Source of the DNA: Mycolicibacterium austroafricanum
Lineage (GTDB): Bacteria; Actinomycetota; Actinomycetes; Mycobacteriales; Mycobacteriaceae
Direction of reading: 5' to 3'
Assembly (NCBI RefSeq): GCF_902705885.1
Contig: NZ_CACSIP010000045.1
Location: 62,001 to 126,000 of the forward strand
DNA: 64,000 nt
Within the stretch, counting starts at the first letter, position 1, and each line of letters opens with the position of its first letter. Positions 26,344-34,157 of this stretch are shown in pieces. The position numbers and the translations under genes are program-made. The notes under the pieces are model-generated. The model was not told the origin of the DNA and did not search any database. It saw nothing but the letters and a program-made list of their open reading frames with translations.

Positions 26344-26754
26344 TCACTCCTTGATTCGGCGCACGCCCTGATACTGCAACTCGGCCATCACCAGTGTGTA
26401 CACACCGGTGCCGAGGACAAGCACCACACCGGTCGTGGTCAACGGCCACACCCCGGCGAGCACCACGACCACGGTGGCGATGCTGAACAGCAGGTTCCCG
26501 ATGGCCAGCACCAGACCCGAGGTGCGGATGGCCGGCCGCGCCGCCAGCATCAGGACGACCAGCCCGAAGACGACGAAGAACCCGCCGGTCGCGTACTCGA
26601 TGCCAGGGGTGGTTCCGGAGACCTCGGCGACTTGACGGGCGAAGATCAGCAGGGCGATGCCGGTCAGCCCGCTGAGGAGGGCGTCGGCGCGCATCGCGAA
26701 GCGCAACAGCGAGTCGGTCGACTCGTTCAGGCGGGCAGAGAGCGTGGTGGTCAT
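26344..26754 (-). CDS. Small four-helix membrane protein, paralog A
   Basis: This 136-residue integral membrane protein of unknown function has four predicted helices at about 23-43, 50-70, 77-97 and 103-123, then a short QYQGVRRIKE tail. It starts MTTTLSARLNESTDSLLRFAMRADALLSGL. The next gene on this strand encodes a protein with the same LLRFAxRADA start and xLQYxGVRR end, so the two are paralogs, probably an old tandem duplication. No catalytic residues are obvious. The context (coaA on one side, an unknown membrane protein on the other) does not define a role. The 130-bp gap to paralog B contains a strong hairpin. Confidence 0.75.
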   Translation of the reverse strand: MTTTLSARLNESTDSLLRFAMRADALLSGLTGIALLIFARQVAEVSGTTPGIEYATGGFFVVFGLVVLMLAARPAIRTSGLVLAIGNLLFSIATVVVVLAGVWPLTTTGVVLVLGTGVYTLVMAELQYQGVRRIKE

Positions 26755-26809
26755 AATGCTTCCTTTCTCAATTTGGGGATCACTACGGAATTACTCGAAA
26801 CGACCGGTG

Positions 26810-26868
26810 CCGGAGCCGGCGCCGCTACCTCTGCCCGCAACGTTCTGCGGGCACGGCACCGACTCCGG
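26810..26868. terminator. Nested hairpin between the two small membrane protein genes
   Basis: Outer arms 26810-26823 and 26855-26868 pair over 14 bp with two G-U wobbles. The loop holds a perfect 8-bp stem, TGCCCGCA/TGCGGGCA (26832-26839 and 26846-26853). It lies 17 bp past the leftward stop of paralog B, so termination or mRNA protection is likely. No long T-tract follows. Confidence 0.55.
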
Positions 26869-26884
26869 ACCAGTCATGTGGGGG

Positions 26885-27310
26885 TCACGCCAGGCGGCGC
26901 ACCCCGAGGTACTGCAGGGCGGCGAAGCCGAGCGTGACGACGGTGAACGCCACCGTCGCGGCCACGCCGAACGCCGTCAGTGGCAGCCAACCGGCCAGCA
27001 GCACAACCGAGACTGCGACGGCGAACACGACGTTGCCGACGAGGACCCCGACGCCGACGACGCGGACGTCGGTGACCCGGGCGCACAGGTAGAGCAGCGC
27101 GCCGTAGCCGACCAGCGTGGCGCCGACAGCCCATTCGGTGGTCGGCGACAACCCCGACAGCCGGGACAGTGGGTCGGCTGCCATCGCGATGAACAGCCCG
27201 ACACCGGCGCACAGTGTGGCGTCGGCGCGCAACGCGAAGCGCAGTAGTTGGGTTTCCGAACCGGTCGTGGCCGCTCTCGGAGCGACGGTGCCGGTGGTGA
27301 AGGCGGTCAT
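26885..27310 (-). CDS. Small four-helix membrane protein, paralog B
   Basis: This 141-residue integral membrane protein is related to paralog A downstream: both have LLRFALRADA after a polar N-terminus, four hydrophobic helices (about 30-50, 58-78, 83-103, 108-130) and the ending ALQYLGVRRLA. Start: ATG 27310 (MTAFTTGTVAPRA). A GTG at 27349 would add 13 residues without support. No function is known. Both genes read leftward and probably form one unit interrupted by the hairpin at 26.8 kb. Upstream lies a copy of the 63-bp hairpin repeat. Confidence 0.72.
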   Translation of the reverse strand: MTAFTTGTVAPRAATTGSETQLLRFALRADATLCAGVGLFIAMAADPLSRLSGLSPTTEWAVGATLVGYGALLYLCARVTDVRVVGVGVLVGNVVFAVAVSVVLLAGWLPLTAFGVAATVAFTVVTLGFAALQYLGVRRLA

Positions 27311-27392
27311 GACACCCACGGTGCTCAGCACGCACTGCCATCTCGACACCGACTGCTGCCAAGTACTGCCACCCGCAGGTCAGCACCCCTTT

Positions 27393-27455
27393 CGCCGGAA
27401 CGGTATTCCAGCAGCGAAAGCCCGAGTCGGCGCCTGCGGGAATACCGTTCCGGCG
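27393..27455. repeat. Dispersed hairpin repeat, copy 2
   Basis: The left arm (27393-27414) is identical to that of copy 1 at 22475. The right arm (27434-27455) pairs with it over 22 bp with one G-U wobble. The 19-base loop has the same length as in copy 1 but a different sequence. The right arm abuts the stop codon of the leftward membrane protein gene at 27456. Placement right after a 3' end in both copies suggests a terminator-associated or REP-like element. Confidence 0.8.
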
Positions 27456-28805
27456 CTAGTGGATGGGTGCGAGGGTGCTGCGCAGGTCGGTGGCGATCAC
27501 CCGCGCCGCCGCGTTCTGCCAATTGTGCAGAGAACGCTGCGGCACCTCGGCCACCAGCCAGTGCCAGGCCTGGCGCGCGACCGGATCCAGCCCGGCGGCC
27601 GTCGCGTTCTGGGCGTAGGCGCGCACGCCGGCGACGTATGGGAAGTACAGCGAGTTGTAGTGGCGCCACTGCTCGGTGGTGCCGAAGTCGGCGCCGTCGC
27701 GGGGCTTGAGGCCGGCGATGCGTTCGGCCAGCAGCGCCCGCAGTTCGTTGGCCCGCTCCAGCGGCTGGTCCGGGGCGCCGCGGGCGGCCAACCGCTCGTC
27801 GATGGCGGGCAGTGCGGTCAGCGGGCTGGCGACCAGCTTCGACAGATCGCCGTAGTGCCCGAGGGCGCGGCGGGTGACACGGACGAACGTGTCCTCGTCC
27901 ATGTCCTGCAGAGGGCTGGCCGACCGCAGCGGCAGCGCCGACTCGGTGCCGCGCAGCGCGGCCCGGTCCGCCCGCAGCGACGGCGACCGGGAGAACGCCA
28001 GCCGGTCCAGCAGTCCGGCAAGCGGGTCGGCCAGCACATTGATGGCGATCGCGATCGCCAGGCTGCTGAACAGCAGCACGGTCAGCGTGGTGTTCTGCCC
28101 GGTGACCGCCAGCCCGATCAGCAGCTGACCGCCGAAGAGCACGGCCACCACCACCGTGCCGACGAACGAGCGCAACATGTCGTCGCGCAGCGCGTGACCT
28201 TCGTCGAACGCGTCTGAAATGGCCACCGCCACACCGAGGAGCGCAATGTCGAACCCGATGGACGCCAGAGCCAGCCAGCTGGGGACGAGCCCGAGCGGGA
28301 TCACCAGGATCGCGTTGCCGAGCACGAAGAACAACGTGGCCACCCCGACGAACCCGACCACCGGCCCCGGCTGGGTGCGGCGCATCACCGCGTGGACCAT
28401 CGCGGCCAGCGACGGCACCGACACCGCACCGAACATCACCCAGTGCCCCGGTCGCAGCGGACCCCCGACGTCACCGGCCATCGCCGCACCGACGAAGGCG
28501 ACCGCGGCCACCGCGCCCACCACCACGGCGCCGCCCACGCGGCTGCTCCAGGTTTCGCTGGGCCGCGACAGCTCCAGCAGCACCGCGAACCAGGCGATAC
28601 CCGGCACCGCGACCAGATAGATCTCGACGTGGCCCAGCGCCTCGGAGCCGCTGACCAACCGGACCGCGTCCAGCGCGACGACGAGGGCGAAGCTCGTCAA
28701 CCCGACGGCGGCCAGCACCAGCACCAGCTTGCGCGGGTTCCGGCTCAACAGGTACAGACCCAGCCACCAGCTCATCGCGAAAACGGTTGCGGACAGGGTG
28801 ACCAC
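27456..28805 (-). CDS. Unrecognised integral membrane protein with a soluble C-terminal domain
   Basis: I do not recognise this 449-residue protein. The N-terminal 250 residues hold about eight hydrophobic segments (near 3-19, 26-46, 56-76, 89-109, 120-139, 152-172, 180-198 and 215-255). This resembles the multi-helix sensor regions of bacterial receptors. The C-terminal 190 residues are soluble and helical, with a conserved-looking WRHYNSLYFPYVAG near 375 and RQAWHWLVAEVPQRSLHNW near 410. There is no kinase, GGDEF or nucleotide-binding motif. GTG 28805 is the chosen start because it keeps a helix in front of MSWWLG; ATG 28772 is possible. It is 11 bp after the cis-prenyltransferase stop and probably co-transcribed with it. 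Confidence 0.68.
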   Translation of the reverse strand: MVTLSATVFAMSWWLGLYLLSRNPRKLVLVLAAVGLTSFALVVALDAVRLVSGSEALGHVEIYLVAVPGIAWFAVLLELSRPSETWSSRVGGAVVVGAVAAVAFVGAAMAGDVGGPLRPGHWVMFGAVSVPSLAAMVHAVMRRTQPGPVVGFVGVATLFFVLGNAILVIPLGLVPSWLALASIGFDIALLGVAVAISDAFDEGHALRDDMLRSFVGTVVVAVLFGGQLLIGLAVTGQNTTLTVLLFSSLAIAIAINVLADPLAGLLDRLAFSRSPSLRADRAALRGTESALPLRSASPLQDMDEDTFVRVTRRALGHYGDLSKLVASPLTALPAIDERLAARGAPDQPLERANELRALLAERIAGLKPRDGADFGTTEQWRHYNSLYFPYVAGVRAYAQNATAAGLDPVARQAWHWLVAEVPQRSLHNWQNAAARVIATDLRSTLAPIH

Positions 28806-28816
28806 GACTGACTTCC

Positions 28817-29611
28817 TCAGCGTCCGTAGCGTCGGTGCCTGGCGCTGTAGTCGCGCAGGGCGCGCAGGAAGTCGACGCGGCGGAACTCCGGCCAGTACGC
28901 CTCGGTGAACCACATCTCCGAGTACGCGCTCTGCCAGAGCAGAAAGCCCGACAGCCGCTGCTCCCCCGAGGTTCGGATCACCAGGTCGGGGTCGGGCTGC
29001 CCGGAGGTGTACAGGTTCTCCGAGATCGCCTCCGCGGTGACGGCCTCGATCAGTTGGTCGCCGGTGGCTCCGTTGGCCAGTTCCTTGCCCAGCAGCGCCC
29101 GCACGGCGTCGACGATCTCCTGCCGGCCGCCGTATCCGACGGCGACGTTGACGTGAAACGACGATGCGGGCGCCTTGTCGGTGGACATCACGGCGTCGCG
29201 CAACCGGCGTGCCGGCTCCTCCCCGAGGAGTTCGAGGTCGCCGACGGTGCGCACGCTCCACTGGTTGGCCGGCGCGCAGATCTCCTCGACGACCTCGGTG
29301 ATGATGTCGATCAGGGACGCCAGTTCGCCGGCATCACGCTGCAGATTCTCGGTGGACAGCAGGTACACCGTGGCCATCTCGATGCCGGCCTCCTGGCACC
29401 AGCGCAGCATCTCGGCGATCTTGTGGGCGCCCATCCGGTAGCCGTAGCTGACGTCGTCGTGCCCCAGCTCGCGGGCCCAGCGCCGGTTGCCGTCGCACAG
29501 CACCGCGATGTGGCGGGGCAGTTCGGAACGTGCCGGCGCCAGCTCCTGGCGCAGACGCAACTCGTAGAGCCGGTACATCGGCTCCTTGAGTCGCCGCGGA
29601 ATGAGTTCCAC
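28817..29611 (-). CDS. Short-chain cis-prenyltransferase ((2Z,6E)-farnesyl diphosphate synthase, Rv1086-like)
   Basis: This UppS-family enzyme of 264 residues joins IPP to an allylic diphosphate with Z geometry. The catalytic Asp40 is in HIAVLCDGNRRWAR, and RTSGEQRLSGFLLWQSAYSEMWF near 205 is the conserved IPP-binding region. In M. tuberculosis Rv1086 makes the short Z,E-farnesyl diphosphate used for decaprenyl phosphate; the close match in N-terminus (LIPRRLKEPMYRLYEL) supports the short-chain type over full-length UppS. Start: GTG 29611, aligned to the Rv1086 start; upstream frame is antisense to the next gene. Together with ispH it marks polyprenyl lipid synthesis in this region. Confidence 0.93.
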   Translation of the reverse strand: MELIPRRLKEPMYRLYELRLRQELAPARSELPRHIAVLCDGNRRWARELGHDDVSYGYRMGAHKIAEMLRWCQEAGIEMATVYLLSTENLQRDAGELASLIDIITEVVEEICAPANQWSVRTVGDLELLGEEPARRLRDAVMSTDKAPASSFHVNVAVGYGGRQEIVDAVRALLGKELANGATGDQLIEAVTAEAISENLYTSGQPDPDLVIRTSGEQRLSGFLLWQSAYSEMWFTEAYWPEFRRVDFLRALRDYSARHRRYGR

Positions 29612-29666
29612 GATGGTCCAGACTACTGTGGCGCGCGGATGTCCCATGCAAGTCAGCGGAGGTGAC

Positions 29667-30413
29667 ATGGCCTCGTCCACTGAACCCGTCGATACCACCG
29701 AGCCCGACCGCCGGGGTGCGCCGCACGAAGCGGAGGACTTTCCCGAAGCCGTCGCCGACGGTGTCGCCCAGTTCCTGGGCAAGCCGCGGGCGCGCGGCTG
29801 GATCCACGTGTACTCGGCGGTCGTCGCGGTCATCGCCGGCGCCACGTTGGTGGCGGTGTCCTGGTCGGTGGAATCGACCCGCGCCGGGATCGCCACCCTG
29901 ATCTACACGCTGACCATCGTCGCGATGTTCGCCGTCAGTGGCACCTACCACCGGGTGGACTGGAAGTCGGCCACCGCGCGCAAGTGGATGAAGCGTGCCG
30001 ACCACTCGATGATCTTCCTGTTCATCGCGGGCAGCTATACCCCGTTCGCGCTGCTGGCCCTGCCCGAGCACAGCGGCATGACGCTGTTCTGGATCGTCTG
30101 GGGCGGTGCGCTGGCCGGCGTCGCGCTGAAGATGCTGTGGCCGTCGGCGCCACGGTGGCTCGGTGTGCCGCTCTACATCCTGCTCGGCTGGGTGGCGGCG
30201 TGGTTCATCGGTCCGATCGCCGACGGCGCGGGCACCGCCGCGGTGGTGTTGCTGATCGTCGGCGGTGCGCTCTACAGCATCGGCGGCGTGCTCTACGCGC
30301 TGAAGTGGCCGAACCCGTGGCCGACGACGTTCGGTCACCACGAGTTCTTCCACGCCTGCACCGCCGTCGCGGCCACCTGCCACTACATCGCGATGTGGTT
30401 CGCCGTCTTCTGA
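29667..30413 (+). CDS. Hemolysin III / PAQR-family membrane protein (Rv1085c-like)
   Basis: This 248-residue seven-helix membrane protein of the YqfA/hemolysin III branch of the PAQR superfamily has the metal-site residues expected for the family: SGTYHRV near 93, RADHSMIFLFIAGSYTPF near 112 and HHEFFHACT near 229. Biochemical roles in bacteria are unsettled; proposals include membrane-lipid or ceramidase-like functions. The polar N-terminus (about 1-45) is cytoplasmic. The ATG at 29667 has a good ribosome-binding site GGAGG 5 bases upstream, better than the in-frame upstream codons. The gene diverges from the prenyltransferase gene over 55 bp. Confidence 0.9.
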   Translation: MASSTEPVDTTEPDRRGAPHEAEDFPEAVADGVAQFLGKPRARGWIHVYSAVVAVIAGATLVAVSWSVESTRAGIATLIYTLTIVAMFAVSGTYHRVDWKSATARKWMKRADHSMIFLFIAGSYTPFALLALPEHSGMTLFWIVWGGALAGVALKMLWPSAPRWLGVPLYILLGWVAAWFIGPIADGAGTAAVVLLIVGGALYSIGGVLYALKWPNPWPTTFGHHEFFHACTAVAATCHYIAMWFAVF

Positions 30414-30421
30414 GTGACTCG

Positions 30422-30464
30422 GGTGCGTTTCGTCACCCACACCGTGACCGGGTGCGCCGAAATC
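30422..30464. repeat. GTCAC-N7-GTGAC hairpin repeat, second copy
   Basis: GTCAC (30432-30436) and GTGAC (30444-30448) are separated by 7 bases and followed by GCGCCGAAATC (30454-30464). The same core, spacing and flank occur at 19984-20015. The outer stem here is imperfect. It lies between the convergent hemolysin III and KSI-like genes, so it could be a degraded bidirectional terminator. Confidence 0.5.
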
Positions 30465-30475
30465 ACCGCGGGGGG

Positions 30476-30850
30476 CTAGAGCTGGGTGATGTTCTCCGGG
30501 CCCCAGTAGGCCTTCATCGCCGAGATCTTGCCCTCGTCGTCGAACGACATCGTGCTGATGATCTCGATGCTCATCTTGCCGCCCTCGCCGAGGTCGACGA
30601 CGAGCCGCCAGAAGTACGCGGCCTCGTGTCCGAGTGCACGCAGCGTGACGATCTCGCCACGGCTCTTGATGTTCTCGATGTTGCCGTAGAACCCGCGGAT
30701 GGCATGCCGGCCGATGTGCACGTCGCCACCGACGGGATCCTCGACGGTGGCGTCATCGGCGTAGAGCGCGACGACGTCGTCCGCGCGGCCTTCCCCGACG
30801 AGCTCGAGATAGCGGTGGACGGTCTGGGTGATGTGCTCGGCACTCGGCAT
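30476..30850 (-). CDS. Ketosteroid isomerase-like (NTF2 fold) protein
   Basis: This 124-residue protein aligns without gaps over its first 40 residues to delta5-3-ketosteroid isomerase of Comamonas as I recall it. Tyr14 (VHRYLEL) and Asp38 (ATVEDPVGG) match the catalytic oxyanion-hole Tyr14 and base Asp38, and both proteins are about 125 residues. The second oxyanion-hole residue, Asp99, is replaced by Ser99 (EIISTMSF), which may lower or change activity. NTF2-fold relatives also include SnoaL cyclases and epoxide hydrolases. The ATG at 30850 is 11 bp past the stop of the thioredoxin-domain gene, so the two probably share a transcript. A steroid or polyketide substrate is inferred from residues only. 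Confidence 0.8.
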   Translation of the reverse strand: MPSAEHITQTVHRYLELVGEGRADDVVALYADDATVEDPVGGDVHIGRHAIRGFYGNIENIKSRGEIVTLRALGHEAAYFWRLVVDLGEGGKMSIEIISTMSFDDEGKISAMKAYWGPENITQL

Positions 30851-30860
30851 GGCCGCGAGG

Positions 30861-32873
30861 CTACACGGGGCTCCCCAGCGCGGCGGCCAGATCCGCGACG
30901 GTGGTGACGGGCAGGTCGCAGACCTGACCGCGGCACACGTACGCCGCATCGGCGTCTCCCACGCGCGGTCGGCCGAGCAGCAACTCCGAGGAATCGGCCG
31001 CCCCGCCCACGACGACGGCACCGCCCGGCGCCAACCGACGGGCGGCGGCCAACAGCTCGGAGTCCGCCGGATCGCAGGCGACCGCGATCTGGATCGGACC
31101 ACGCGCGGCGGCCTCGGCGACCGCCAGCCAATGGCCACCGGCGCGCGGCGCCCGGCTGAGCAGGATCGACGCCCTGGCCAGCGCGGCGTCGGCGGCACGC
31201 GCGTATCGCGGTGCCCGGTCTGCCGGCACCAGATGTGCTGCCAGCTGCAGAGCTTCGGCGATCAACGACGCCCCCGACGGGGTGGCGCCGTCCATCGGAT
31301 CCGACGGTCGCAGCATCAACCGCTCGGCATCGTCGGCGACGTCGTACCAGCGGCCCTCGTCGTCCGGATCGGCGAAATGGTCGAGAGCCAGGTCTAGCAG
31401 CACCACGGCGTCGTCCAGCCAAACCCGCTGTCCTGTCGCCTGATGCAGCGTCAACAACCCGGTGGCCAGCGCGGCGTGGTCCTCGAGGACGGCGGCGCTG
31501 TCGCCGACCACCCCGGCCAGGCTGGACCGGCGCAACCGGCCCCCGACCATGTGCAGATCGACGGTGCGTCGCGCGCAGTCCATTGCCGCGCTGAGGTATT
31601 CGCTGCGGCCCAGCCCGGCACCCGCCTCGGCGAGAGCGGTCACCGCCAGCCCGTTCCACGCGGTGACGACCTTGTCGTCGCGTGCCGGCTGTGGCCGCAG
31701 GGAACGCGCCGCCAGCAGGGCGGTGCGGACGTTGTCCAGCCGCTCGGTGTCATCGGGATCGGCCCGCAACTGCAGCACCGAAGCGCCGTGTTCGAATGTG
31801 CCACCGTCGGTGACACCGAAAACCTCTGCCGCCCAACGTCCGTCGTCGGCGCCGAGAACCTCGCAGAGCTGCCCGGGAGTCCAGACGTAGGTCAGGCCCT
31901 CTTCGCCGGCAGCGTCGGCATCCAGGGAGGACACGAACATCGCGTCGCTGCGCAGTTCATCGATCAGGAACCGCGCGATGCCGTCAGCGGTCCTGCACGC
32001 CAGCGCATCCCCGGTACGCCGGGCCCAGTGCGCGTAGCCGCGCAGCAGTTGGGCGTTGTCGTAGAGCATCTTCTCGAAGTGCGGCACCACCCACGACGCA
32101 TCGACGCTGTAGCGGGCGAATCCGCCGGCGAGCTGGTCGTAGATGCCACCGCGGGCCATCGCCTCCCCGGCACGCACAACCGCGGCCAGCGGCGCCGCCG
32201 CCCCGGTGCGTTCGTGGTTGCGCAGCAACGCCTCCAACAGCGCCGACGGCGGAAACTTCGGCGCCCCACCGAATCCGCCGTTGGCGACGTCCTCGTCGGC
32301 GAGCACCGCCGCCACCGCGTCGTCGCACATCGCCGGCGTCACCGGCGGGCCTCCGCCCGGCAGTCCGGAGGACATCGACCGCAGTTCGTCGGCGATCTTG
32401 TCCGACGTGTCCTCCACTTCGGCGCGCCGCGTCCGCCACGTCTCGGACACTGCGGCGAGCAACTGCAGGAAGTTCGGTTTCGGGTAGTAGGTTCCGCAGA
32501 AGAACGGCCGCCCGTCCGGGGTCAGGAAGCAGGTCATCGGCCAGCCACCCTGCCCGGTCAACGCGACCGTCGCGTTCATGTAGACCGCGTCGAGGTCGGG
32601 CCGTTCCTCCCGGTCGACCTTGATGCAGACGAAGTTCTTGTTGGCGGCGGCGGCCACCTCGGCGTCGGCGAACGACTCGTGCGCCATGACGTGACACCAG
32701 TGGCACGCGGCGTAACCGATCGACAGCAGGATCGGGACATCGCGCTGCGCCGCCAGGGCCAGCGCCTCCGGCGTCCACTGTTGCCAGCGCACCGGGTTGT
32801 CGGCGTGCTGGCGCAGGTACGGGCTGGTCGCCGCCGCGAGCGTATTGGAGGTGGGTACCTCAGCCGGGCTCAC
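30861..32873 (-). CDS. Thioredoxin domain-containing protein (DUF255/YyaL family, Rv1084-like)
   Basis: This 670-residue protein has an N-terminal thioredoxin-like domain (about 15-170) with Cys57-His-Trp-Cys60 in AACHWCHVMAHE. A large six-hairpin, glycosidase-like (alpha/alpha)6 domain (about 180-670) follows. The human relative is SPATA20. The reaction is unknown; the CHWC motif suggests redox or disulfide chemistry. The GTG at 32873 starts VSPAEVPTSNTLAAATSPYLRQH, the usual N-terminus, and gives nearly the M. tuberculosis length. It overlaps the stop of the upstream small membrane protein gene by 14 bp. With that gene and mca it forms the conserved Rv1082-Rv1084 cluster. Confidence 0.92.
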   Translation of the reverse strand: MSPAEVPTSNTLAAATSPYLRQHADNPVRWQQWTPEALALAAQRDVPILLSIGYAACHWCHVMAHESFADAEVAAAANKNFVCIKVDREERPDLDAVYMNATVALTGQGGWPMTCFLTPDGRPFFCGTYYPKPNFLQLLAAVSETWRTRRAEVEDTSDKIADELRSMSSGLPGGGPPVTPAMCDDAVAAVLADEDVANGGFGGAPKFPPSALLEALLRNHERTGAAAPLAAVVRAGEAMARGGIYDQLAGGFARYSVDASWVVPHFEKMLYDNAQLLRGYAHWARRTGDALACRTADGIARFLIDELRSDAMFVSSLDADAAGEEGLTYVWTPGQLCEVLGADDGRWAAEVFGVTDGGTFEHGASVLQLRADPDDTERLDNVRTALLAARSLRPQPARDDKVVTAWNGLAVTALAEAGAGLGRSEYLSAAMDCARRTVDLHMVGGRLRRSSLAGVVGDSAAVLEDHAALATGLLTLHQATGQRVWLDDAVVLLDLALDHFADPDDEGRWYDVADDAERLMLRPSDPMDGATPSGASLIAEALQLAAHLVPADRAPRYARAADAALARASILLSRAPRAGGHWLAVAEAAARGPIQIAVACDPADSELLAAARRLAPGGAVVVGGAADSSELLLGRPRVGDADAAYVCRGQVCDLPVTTVADLAAALGSPV

Positions 32874-33171
32874 GTTTCGTCCCGTCGGCCGGGTCGTCGG
32901 TTCCCCGCTCGGGAGCGGCACCCCCGGCGCCGTCGGCCGGGTGCTCGCCGGCCGGGTCGGCGCCCTCCGCAGGTTCGTCGAAGGACTTCGGCACCCGCTG
33001 CAGGTGCCGGTTCATCGACCACACCAGCACGAAGACCCCGATCAGCAACAGGATCACGATGATGAAGCCCAGTGGGCTGGCCTTGCCGAAATCCGGGCCG
33101 GTCTGCCGCGGCTCCTCCTGCGCCAGCACGGCGGCCATCAGGTTCAGGCCGAGCGTCGTCGTCGCGTTCAC
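32860..33171 (-). CDS. Small single-pass membrane protein (Rv1083-like)
   Basis: This 103-residue protein has one strong transmembrane helix at about 36-57 (LGFIIVILLLIGVFVLVWSM). The segment before it, including a weaker hydrophobic stretch near 5-18, is short. The cytoplasmic tail (about 65-103) is rich in Gly, Ala, Asp and Pro. Function unknown. The GTG at 33171 overlaps the mca stop in a GTGA junction, so it is translationally coupled to mca, and its own stop overlaps the next gene by 14 bp. Conserved coupling to mca suggests a membrane partner or auxiliary role in mycothiol conjugate handling, but nothing proves this. Confidence 0.85.
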   Translation of the reverse strand: MNATTTLGLNLMAAVLAQEEPRQTGPDFGKASPLGFIIVILLLIGVFVLVWSMNRHLQRVPKSFDEPAEGADPAGEHPADGAGGAAPERGTDDPADGTKREPG

Positions 33172-34040
33172 TCGCGTCCCTCGATTCCGGCGAACAGGTC
33201 GGTCTCCGGCAGGCGCACCGGCACCCGCGATCGAGCCAACTCGAACTCCTCTGTCGGCCACAGCCGTTGCTGCCACTCCATCGGCGTGGTGAAGAAAAAA
33301 CTCTTCGGATCGATCTGGGTGGCGTGCGCCAGCAGCGCGTCGTCGCGCTGGGCGAAGTACTTCGCGCAGTCCACCCGGGTGGTCACCCGCTTGCCGAGCA
33401 GGTCGTCGTCGGGATCCCACTTCTCCAGCCACTTGGCGAACGGCCCCTCCTGGCCGTGCTTGGCGAATTCGTCCTGCAGCACCTGCATCCGCTGCCGCAG
33501 GAAACCGTGGTTGTAGTACAGCTTCAGCACGCTCCACGGCTCGCCGGCGTCGGGGTAGAGCCGGTGGTCGGCGGCCGCCTCGTAGGCCGCGACGGACACC
33601 TGGTGGCACCGGATGTGGTCCGGGTGCGGATACCCGCCGTTCTCGTCGTAGGTGGTCATCACGTGCGGTTTGAACTCCCGGATCACCCGGACCAGGGCCT
33701 CGGCGGGCACCTCGAGCGGCTCCAGCGCGAAACAGCCTTCCGGCAGCGGCGGCAGCGGGTCACCCTCCGGCAGTCCGGAGTCGACGAAACCCAGCCAGTG
33801 GTGCTCCACGCCGAGGATCTCCGCGGCTCTGGCCATCTCGTCCCGACGGATCTCCGACATCCGTCCGTGGACGTCGGGCAGGTCCATCGCCGGGTTGAGG
33901 ATGTCGCCGCGCTCCCCGCCGGTCAGAGTCACCACCATGACGCGCGCGCCCTCGTCGGCGTAGCGCGCCATCGCCGCGGCACCCTTGCTGGACTCGTCGT
34001 CCGGGTGCGCGTGTACGGCCATCAACCGCAGTTCGCTCAA
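33168..34040 (-). CDS. mca: Mycothiol S-conjugate amidase
   Basis: Mca cleaves mycothiol conjugates of electrophiles to a mercapturic acid, which is exported, and GlcN-Ins, which is recycled. The 290-residue product is an LmbE/PIG-L-type zinc amidase: AHPDDE with ligands His12 and Asp15, and the third ligand in HPDHIRCHQ near 142. TGGERGDIL and TYDENGGYPHPDH are diagnostic for Mca over its paralog MshB. The start is an unusual TTG at 34040 (TTG AGC GAA), which aligns with the MSELRLMAVHAHPDDE start known for the family. A purine-rich AGAGAGAA sits upstream. It diverges from the DUF4307 gene over 117 bp. Confidence 0.94.
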   Translation of the reverse strand: MSELRLMAVHAHPDDESSKGAAAMARYADEGARVMVVTLTGGERGDILNPAMDLPDVHGRMSEIRRDEMARAAEILGVEHHWLGFVDSGLPEGDPLPPLPEGCFALEPLEVPAEALVRVIREFKPHVMTTYDENGGYPHPDHIRCHQVSVAAYEAAADHRLYPDAGEPWSVLKLYYNHGFLRQRMQVLQDEFAKHGQEGPFAKWLEKWDPDDDLLGKRVTTRVDCAKYFAQRDDALLAHATQIDPKSFFFTTPMEWQQRLWPTEEFELARSRVPVRLPETDLFAGIEGRE

Positions 34041-34157
34041 CCTGTTCTCTCTTACATGCTCACCTGCGCGGACAGTGACGCTCGAACTCACCGAGAGTCC
34101 AACAACACCGGCGGCCTCTATAGTTCCAGTCCTAGTACACCCATCTGACCGACGGGC

